Shown here in pieces: positions 56,373 through 64,000 of a DNA stretch of 64,000 nucleotides. The translations under genes were made by a program, and so were the position numbers. Under the pieces are notes generated by a model that saw only the letters and a program-made list of their open reading frames with translations, searched no databases and was not told the origin of the DNA. Each line of letters opens with the position of its first letter. The first letter of the stretch is position 1. This stretch comes from Gracilaria domingensis. Lineage: Eukaryota; Rhodophyta; Florideophyceae; Gracilariales; Gracilariaceae. The stretch lies in assembly GCA_022539475.1 (NCBI GenBank), contig VCMS01000004.1, positions 124,001-188,000 on the forward strand. Direction: 5' to 3'.

Positions 56373-56925
56373 AAGACATGTCGCTGCAAGCCGTCGAATT
56401 TAATATGGGGCTGTACCCGGGCTACACTGTTCCGTAGCGCTGTTGGTATTTCATACTATTTACCGGTGGTGGCCAGTATCTGGAGCCCTAAGCCGAATGT
56501 CCTATCTTTACAATTTTCCTTGGCCATGAGTCATATGACTATGATTTTACTTTCAGCTCGCTTTGTTAAGCCTTGAGATAAAATCCTTTTCCTCTCAATT
56601 TCATCGCAATTCTCTCTGTTGCGGACACTCGTGTGGCTCAACTTGAGAAGACGAAATGGATAAATTGATTCTCTTCCGTTCGGAAGATACTACACCTTCG
56701 CACAACGCTTGACACCCGCGTGCAGCAGCATAGTACCTAAGGATAGTGGACACATCATCATGATCGTCATATACTTGGCACTTCACCGTTGTGGCTAAAG
56801 GCAGCAACACCAGTTTATCGAAGCATCCACGTTTTAAAAAGAGGTGGGATCGAGAGTGAAGATATCGATATCTATTATTCGTATCAATGTACAGGGTGTC
56901 ATGCACCTCTCTCTCTCTCTCTCTC

Positions 56926-57010
56926 GTGAGAGAATGTTCCTTTGAACAGAAACGCACTGCGGTGCGAAGGAATTAGACTACCGCGCCCGTATCTATCAGC
57001 GAGAGAGAGA
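56926..57010 (+). mobile_element. Very short LINE 3' end
   Basis: GTGAGAGAATGTTCCTTTGAACAGAAACG, given here as two overlapping parts (GTGAGAGAATGTTCC and TTTGAACAGAAACG), then GAATTAG and a GA-rich end. This parallels 35915-35996 of the intact LINE. About 85 bp, so a severely 5'-truncated insertion. Confidence 0.7.
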
Positions 57011-57552
57011 TAGCCTCGTTTCTCCAAAGCACAGAAGCGCTACTTTGCAGCTGCTGTGCGTAAAGAAAAGTTTCTGCGAGGTGTTGAGCAGCATGCATGA
57101 CAAAACGAGCATCACGACTTCAGTATCTTGGTAGATAACCAATGCCGAGTAATTTATCTCTTGTGTATCTGTCACGAATATTTTCCCGCTCTCTCGGGTC
57201 ATCCATACGGTGAGCCGTAATGAGTGTCACGAGCATCTTGTGCCCTTTTTAAGTCTCACCCTTGAACTGGTCGAGAACCTTGCAGCAAAAAACTTGGCTC
57301 ACAAGCTTTATCTCGGCGTCCAGGAGACTTGGCGCGTGTAATAATATTATTAGATCGCACTTCGTGCGTACAAGGGGTTTGTGTGGAGAACGTGTTGTGA
57401 ATAATCTTAACAACTTGTCCCGGCCGAATTGTCGTTGTGTCAAGCAGGTGATCAGCGATTGTGAGAGGTCTTGAAAACGTCGCGAGACAGCGGCTTACCT
57501 TGTTCTCATCTTTGACTCTTTGTCTTTCAGAAAGACTACATAGTTCAATGAG

Positions 57553-57605
57553 CTACCTCTTGTAGGGCGTTTCTGTTGAAAGAAAGGCTCTCTCAGCCGA
57601 TGAAC
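57553..57605 (-). mobile_element. Very short LINE 3' end
   Basis: On the minus strand GAGAGAGCCTTTCTTTCAAC followed by AGAAACGCCC matches the hairpin region of the intact LINE (GAGAGAACGTTTCTTTCAAC, AGAAACGTTC). Only the terminus is recognisable. Confidence 0.55.
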
Positions 57606-58036
57606 AGTCTTTCCGAGATGGTACACAAACCTTTCTAGGTGTGGTCTTTACCACTATGAAGCAACCCAGAGTGTAGCGATATATGTCGTTCAGTACTCCA
57701 GGGTAGATCTGGTTCCCAACGACTTTGGATAATGTGCAAAAGGCTGAGAGAACAGCTTTGCTTTCCTTCTGTTGCTTTGGAAATCGGACGTTAATGTCTT
57801 GTTTCGCGACAAGCATGTCACAATGAGAGAAAACGGAAAAAGTCTCGCAAATATTCACCACAACGTCATCAGCCCCACTTTTCATTGATCATCAAATCAG
57901 GGGCTTGACTATAAGCAATCTCATTGCTGATTATCAGTAGATAGATCCTTCAGCACAAATCTTCCAGCATGCATGAAGCGCACTTTTGTGAGCACAAATC
58001 GTCTCGTTCGTGGAGAATCTTGATAAATCAATCTAA

Positions 58037-58485
58037 CTACAAAACACCAATGATGCCCTTTTCGCAGAGTTCTTCTTCTCTCTTAACTACAGTAGAGCCA
58101 CAGAGGAGGTTCTCTCTCTTTAAAAAGGCCAAGAAGTTCTGTGAATTATGTCTTATCAGGTACTGCACTGATGATTTTGCTTCATGTGGCTGTCCAGCGA
58201 AGAGGAATCGTCGAGACATGTTCTTCTTCTTTACTGTGGACAACAACCTCTAATTGTTAAGTTGCAGTAAAACTGCCCACAGGAAGTTTTCTCTCTTTAA
58301 GAAGGAGACATGTTCAATAGCGAACATCGTAGGACCACATGGTCGCAGTCTTACTTAACGTTTGTACCACAAGTGCACCGCAACGTTTTATGGTTCAAAT
58401 AAGAAGCAACAGGATGGAGTGATGGCAAATGTCCTGCAAAGAATTGCGCCATGATCACTTCAGCCTTTCGGGTTGCTCCATGCTG
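58037..58485 (-). mobile_element. LINE 3' fragments of the second family, two partial copies
   Basis: The minus-strand frame 58037-58246 reads EAKSSVQYLIRHNSQNFLAFLKREN, given here as EAKSSVQYLIRH and NSQNFLAFLKREN; it is close to the 48.8-kb copy (EAKSCIQYLIKH, NSENFLAFLKRES). Upstream (58280-58480) a second piece gives MAQFFAGHLP, CTCGTNVK, a stop, then DCDHVVLRC, matching the same family's Cys/His end. The pieces are separated by a copy of the 3' untranslated end. Confidence 0.75.
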
Positions 58486-60342
58486 TCAACAAACTTGGGG
58501 GGTGGTGTGTGTTGAAACAATGACCACCAAAGACACACAGTTTCTCAGAGCGAAGAAGAGAGTCAGCAAGAAGCTGCAGAAACACCTCGTGTTTGTGTTC
58601 TGGTCTTTTGGACTTCGACGGGGTAGTCTTCCCCTTAGTCCCTTTATGCAGCAGTACTCATCCAACTCTTCAACTGAACACTTCCGGCTCGCAGTGAAGG
58701 ATTAACTGATATCGATATTGCGTATCGCGCAATAGTATTGTCATACTAGACCTAATTTTGACGACCAAAGAGGCACATCGTGCACTTGTATAGTGTGTTC
58801 GGTGGTGCCGACCGAAGAACACAGGTTCCTCGGGTGTCCACAGGGACTGGCGAAAAGGACAGAGCGCTGGCGTACTGCACACAGCAGCGTAAACAGTTTA
58901 CTGTTGCGACAAACAAAATCCTAGCGGGAAGAAGGAGCACGGTTGTGCGTCCTTCCATCGTAGGTAGATACAAAGACGCTGCGTAGACGATATCGTTAAC
59001 AGTCCCGCGCAGATATCGATACCATCACTAACAATGCTCCCCAATGAGCTCAGTGCATTCCGGCAACAAAGTAAGGGACTTCCTCCTGCTGGATAGAATA
59101 CCCTTAACGTCAAGCATGTCCAATGGGACCAGAATCTGCTTAGAGAGCGCTAGTTTTCGGCCCTCCTTTGTTGTCCTACTTTCGTTGGAGCAAATATGGG
59201 GAAGCGGAATCCTCCATAAGATTCTTGATAGCCTTCGTTACAATCACTGGCAGAGATTAAGAGACTGTTGGAGTCCCCACAGGATGCTCTTTAGGCCTGC
59301 TAATCTCTGACATGGAGACAAAATTTGCACACTGTGGAGTCTCTAGCATACAGACCCTGCCCCGGTACTATTTCGCATTCAAACTTTTTCGCAAATCGCG
59401 AGAAGGCCGCTCACCACGATATGCAACGGAAGTATAATCTGGGTGAACGTTGAATATATGATGATCATGATGATCATGATCGCTCGCAACAACATGATTA
59501 CGTATAATTGCCTAGAATTTCATAACTCGCATAGAAGCAATATCAAGGCTCCTCTCCTACATGCCGAAGGTACAAGCTCCGGGTTGAATTCACTCAGGGT
59601 TTGTAAAGCGCATCCGAATCAGAAATGAAAGTGTTCACGATAGAAATGCGTTTCTAGATGTAAATGAAGGGCTAAAGGGGATAGCCTTCCACTCTGCAAA
59701 TTACAGTACCACCTCACACACACACACTCTCTCTCCTTTATAGTCATCTGCCCCCAATTACGAGGCAGAAGTAAAGCTATTTCTATGTCTAGAAGTAACC
59801 TTCTCTCCTAAAGAATGCCAAAAACTTTGACGGCCATTGCACCTCACACACAATTCACAATCATTTGTGCATGATGCATATGAACTCTCGAGGACACTAG
59901 CTCAGTCGAAAGTGAAGCACACAGCTCTTCTGTTAAAGGGAGCACTCTCTCATTAGCATGGAACCTGTTGTCGCCTGTGACATGTACACTGAGCCTTCGA
60001 CTTCAAGCAACTTGGAAGACCAAAACCTTTGCCGGCCAGATCGAAATTACATATGAAACACAGGCCGGTATCGGTGACTGATTGACTACACTGGCGTGAA
60101 AAAAAGGTTTCCAAGGCCCAAACGCTGGCGAAAACATGGATGGCTGAGAGGATTTGATTGAGGTACGCGCTAATGGAGATACCCCGTAGAGACATTAACA
60201 CGTATATCTCTCTATTTCTGTTGCCTTAATGCGTCCATTTTGGACTTCTCGGCAGGTAGTGCGTAGTGTGGTGGTCGATGTCGTTTCTAGTACTAAACGA
60301 CACCTGCAGACTTACATACCCTTGTATACAACATTTGGTCTT

Positions 60343-60425
60343 CCTCGTGAGAGAACGTTTTTTTGAACAGAAACGCTGCGTAATATACCGGAATTAGGCT
60401 ATTACACCCATAAAAGAGAGAGAGA
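60343..60425 (+). mobile_element. Very short LINE 3' end with (GA)n tail
   Basis: GTGAGAGAACGTTTTTTTG, AACAGAAACG, CGGAATTAGGCTATTACACC and CATAAAAGAGAGAGAG follow the end of the intact LINE nearly base for base. It begins abruptly after unrelated sequence near 60340, the mark of a 5'-truncated insertion. Its close match suggests it is young. Confidence 0.8.
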
Positions 60426-61119
60426 TGTATATATATACAAGATCATTGTCATAGCGTTTTGTCTCGTGTTCACAATGCGTCCGATCAGAGATAAACAGTT
60501 CGTCACAATGTTCATGACTGTGCCGAGTCGTTAAAAAAGGAAGCACACTACACACAACCATTTCAGAGGCCCGTTTGCACTTGTTAACCACTGTTCAACT
60601 CGAAGTTACAGTTACATCCTCAAAGAACTTGAAACACATAGTTACGTTTGATATATCTGAACCATGTAAATGCTAAAGATAATATTCTCTGCAATAGAGC
60701 CATATGAAAACTAGTAGTCTTCTTTTGGTTATCTCTAGACTCTTAAGGCCAAGAAAGCCAGATATTTGACATTTCTTGTTGAGGGGACCGAGGTCGGAGC
60801 TTGCACTACAAAGTTATCCCTACCTCTGGTATTTCTTCCCATGTTTCCCGTCGAAGCCTCTACAGTATAGAAAGCATGCAATGGGAGCATGCAAACCCTG
60901 AGATGATGATGGGTGACGTACAAAACTCGGGTGTTTCCAGACAGTTTTGTTACTATTGGTTGCCACCCAAACCAAAATATGGCATGCGCGCTTTTGACAT
61001 TCATTGTTCAGTGGTGTAGGGAATCAATATTCGTCGTACACGCAGTTGTAACAGAGGAGCACACAACGAAGCATTAGTTCACTGGTTCCATTTCGAAGTC
61101 CATCGAAGGGCAGTAGACG

Positions 61120-63791
61120 TCAATCGCCTTCATACGGAAACACTGGACAATCCATGGTAGAATCACTACCCATTTCATCATCGTCGAGGTCACCGGCAAT
61201 CAACCTGGCAAATCTAACATCATTTTGAGCAGTTCTACGTGGAACTGGAACATTCCTTGGTACAAATCCAACAAATTCTACTTCGTCCTCCTTACGTCGT
61301 GCAGGCTTCTTATTCGTTACGAAGCTTGGGGCCTGCATAGGCTGAATGATGTCAACATCCGGCTTCAAAGCGCTATCTCTTGATTGCTTTCCAGGGGAGT
61401 CATCCGGATCTGATTCAAAAACCGAGCCTTCGTCCGAATCCTGATCAAGCCACTCATTTCCCTGTGTGATGTTGTAATCGAAAAGAAATTCATCACCGGG
61501 TTTTACAGGTTTTATAGCTTTAAGCGCAATACGAGCCTCTCCGCGGACTCTTTCAAGCCTAGCGTTGCAGTTAACAGCAGCAGCATTACTGCTATGGTTG
61601 ATAAGTCGAACCTTGCTTCCAAAACAAGCACCGTCTATTGTCATCCTCGCCGTAAGGTTAAATGCGTACGTCAGTTTCTTCGCATCGGAAGCACGAAGCA
61701 TGAAATCCACTTTCTCTGGATCAACAGTTCTTCCACAGTAATGACCAATAAGATCTCCATCATTAAAGTGGTCTAAAGCGAAGAGGCCGAAACCGTGTAC
61801 GTTCGATTTTCCCGCAACGGTTCGTTTGTGGCGAGCCGTTATTAACTCCGTGTTTCTGCATCGTCGTTCGTATACACTTACGTATTGTGGCAGGATGTCT
61901 GCTTCGCAATGGTGACAAAAGTCAGGGTTACAAACTCGATTGCTTTTGAAGCATTCACAGGAATTCGTGTTGCAATGTCCCGAGCGACATGAACAGCCCC
62001 AGTGACGATTCTTGCACTTGATCGTCTTCTTCGAGCCTTGACAACCTTCAGACTGTGGAACCCATCGAATAACATCGCCAATCTGAGAGAAACGACCTGT
62101 ATTGCAACAGCAGGTAGATTCGCAATGCAAATCGTACTTCACACAAGTACATCCATTTGACTTCGTACACGCACCAGTGTGATTACACGGTTTGTATACA
62201 GCGTGATTATTATCTTCATCGGCAGCGTTTTCATCGTCGTCCTCCTCAACATCATGAACGTGCGATTTGCCGTCGGGAGATTTCGATTCTTGCCATCTTC
62301 GAATTCGCTGAATCGGAGAATTTGATGGCTCGGCTTTCTTTTTCTTCTTCCCCTTTTTGTTGCAGGTTTTCTTTCTCTCTTGCTTGGCAGCCCTGACTGC
62401 TTGAGCAATCAAATTCTGCTCCTGAGCGCTCGAAATGCGTGCACGCACCTCTCGGCAGCTTTTGGAACCAATGATGATGGAAAGTGAGCAAGGGTCCTCA
62501 TCCGTCAAAGAGCATGCTTGTCTCAAAAGCATGACCTCTTCATCAGACCACGGGTGTCCTTCTTCCGCACTTTGGCGAGCCTGCAGATGCTCCTCGAGCA
62601 AAAAGCAGCGTGCAGAACAAGGCTTTGCGACGCGTCTTATCAAATCGCCCATTCTGTCTGAGACGGTATCATCAGGAATAGGTCGAGTAGGCAAAACATC
62701 CTCTCCGGTGTGCATTTCGCAGCCAAACAAAAAGCACTTGAAACAGAAAAACTTGTCTACAAAGTCAATGTGAGCGCGCTGCGAAAGGGGTTCACAGCTG
62801 GGAAAATCCAAGGCGTGGAAGATAGCGTGTTCCTTTTCTCTTCTGCTCCGCCGTTTTGAAATTAGTTGTTGAGCCTTTTTCTCTCTGAGCAAAGCGACTT
62901 TATACGCATGCAAGATCCGTCGAGTATCAGCGATTCTGAAGGCGGCAGCTAGTTGTTTGAGCACGAGTTGATTGTTACCCCGTTCTCGAATGGTATGGAC
63001 GATGATTTGACGCTGTGACTGTCTCAATCTTCTAGCAGACAGCGAGTCAAAGGTGTCGGATTGTGGGGTGACAAGGGCACCATTTTGATCAAATTCTCCG
63101 TCGCTTCTAAGTTCAGCGCTGTGCGGTTCGCTGGCGTCTTCGAGCATTTTGCAATAGGCCTCTTCAGCCTTCTCCATTTGGCTGCTACTCTCGCCAAAAT
63201 AAGGGCGAAATGGATCGAGATCGATATCGTTTTCGAAGTAGTTGAGCTTGACAGGGATCCAGGCAGTGTACTTTGGATTTCTTCTGACCCTTCGCATGAG
63301 GACGACTGCCGGACCTTGTCGATGACGGTCGGCTATGTGAGCCAGAGCAGTGAAAGAAGGGTCGGGTGGTGGAGTGGTACTGTTTGTAATGGAAGCAAGA
63401 AAGTCATCGCTGGCAGTCTCGTCGGAAGACTCGCCATTGAGAGCGGCACGGAGGGGGCAGTTGAGGGGATGATTGCTAGAAGCTTGCAAACGTTGCAAGT
63501 AGAGCTTTCTGCGCCTTTGTTGCTTGCGAACGTATTTGAACTGGGTAGTTAGTTGGGCGAGGATGAGTTTGTGCGCGTCAGCATTGAGCTGGTTGAGGTA
63601 GGTTTGCTGGGCATATCTGCAGCAGGCGCACAAGAAAGAGAGCGAGGGGCATGTGCACGGTGAGTGACGGATGGGCAGAGGCGAAGGAGTTGCGCGCGAG
63701 CGACGTACCTGATGGACTGAACGAGGCTGCGCTTCGGAGGCGCGTCCGAGACGTGGGGCGGTTCGAGAAGCTCAGTCTCGGTCTTGACCAT
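61120..63791 (-). CDS. Polycomb E(z)-type histone H3 methyltransferase (two exons)
   Basis: Coding is complement(61120..63616, 63709..63791), 859 residues, with a 92-bp intron (GTACGT...CTGCAG) after codon 27. Splicing joins RSLVQSI to RYAQQTYLNQ. Order: N-terminal helical region; the E(z) zinc-type segment FFCFKCFLFGCEMH with the later CSARCFLLE; a SANT-like block (HPWSDEEVMLLRQA); a Lys-rich and acidic linker; the Cys-rich CXC domain (about 500-615); and the SET domain (about 625-745) with GFGLFA, LINHSS and FLFDYN. The tail is acidic. It is the catalytic subunit of PRC2, which methylates H3K27 and silences genes and, in many algae, transposons. Start at ATG 63791 gives a short acidic leader. 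GC-rich sequence lies upstream. Confidence 0.92.
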
Positions 63792-64000
63792 CTGGACGCG
63801 CGCGCACGAAGCCAAGTCGGGCGCGCGGCTGAAGCGCGGGGGGGAGCGCGCGGCCGCGAGCGCGGCAGCCCGCCTTTGATCCGCGCGATGCGACGCCCCA
63901 GCCGCAACGCAAGCTGGCAGCGCTGTAGGCGAGCTTCGCGCCAAAAGCGCGCGCACCGCGCCGCCTTACAGTAGCCGCGCGGCGCGGCGCGGCGAAGGTA
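63792..64000. promoter_or_regulatory. GC-rich upstream region of the E(z) gene
   Basis: 209 bp of GCGC-rich sequence to the window edge. It resembles the promoters of other genes here. A minus-strand frame stays open into it without a domain. Confidence 0.45.

Larger units (their letters stand above)
56373..61119. other. Gene-free stretch with LINE 3' fragments
   Basis: 4.7 kb without a supported host gene. Listed separately are LINE ends near 56930, 57570, 58040-58480 and 60345. Otherwise it holds (TC)n at 56905-56925, a CA/CT run near 59714-59735 and an ATGATC-rich patch at 59458-59482. A 110-codon minus-strand frame at 57553-57885 ends in the LINE terminus and is unrecognised before it. 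Confidence 0.5.

Noticed and set aside
57553-57885. 110-codon minus-strand frame ending in a LINE terminus
   Set aside because: Only its last 15 codons match LINE DNA, and in a different frame from the LINE protein; the rest is unrecognised.
1-64000. tRNA, rRNA, snRNA genes and CRISPR arrays
   Set aside because: I looked for B-box-like GGTTCGA words, conserved snRNA starts and regular spaced repeats on both strands and found nothing convincing; a dedicated covariance search could still find one.

Overview
The window is nuclear DNA from a eukaryote with mostly intron-less, well-spaced genes. A probably plastid-targeted [2Fe-2S] ferredoxin, a YggT/Ycf19 membrane protein, a small multidrug-export family protein, a LOG phosphoribohydrolase and a GDP-mannose-type transporter point to an alga. 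Sparse short introns (84, 92 and 94 bp, all early in their genes) and a LINE with a C-terminal RNase H fit a red alga best. That placement is an inference; no rRNA or organelle marker is present to settle it.

Left part (1-20.3 kb): a conventional gene block. It holds glucosamine-6-phosphate N-acetyltransferase (GNA1), the ferredoxin, a one-pass membrane protein, the helicase MCM8, a TCP11-like coiled-coil protein, an orphan 627-residue protein, threonyl-tRNA synthetase divergent from a TRF4/TENT4-type poly(A) polymerase, and a two-exon LOG gene. Near-perfect palindromes with a single central base lie at 573-629 and 1597-1693.

Middle part (20.4-36.0 kb): two nested retroelements. A LINE (endonuclease, reverse transcriptase, RNase H, Cys/His C terminus) sits 190 bp upstream of LOG, bounded by a 12-bp target duplication. 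An 11.4-kb Ty3/gypsy chromovirus on the minus strand is inserted into its RNase H region, with two 572-bp LTRs that look identical and a 5-bp target duplication. Besides gag and pol (protease, RT, RNase H, integrase, chromodomain), the chromovirus carries a 908-codon gene in the opposite orientation with its own AATAAA signal. The element is also densely sprinkled with the palindromic word CCANNTGG, usually as ACCANNTGGT. The extra antisense gene together with the element-wide motif is the best candidate here for an undescribed system.

Right part (36-64 kb): gene-poor. A bZIP factor lies between two long GCGC-rich non-coding tracts. Then come a lysine-rich MED19-like protein, a spliced YggT gene, the multidrug-export family protein divergent from the nucleotide-sugar transporter, and a Polycomb E(z)-type histone methyltransferase with a small first intron. 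The space between them (48.7-53.4 and 56.9-60.4 kb) is littered with 3' fragments of at least two LINE families, mostly on the minus strand. Chromatin and transcription functions (E(z), MED19-like, bZIP) and transposon debris dominate this half.
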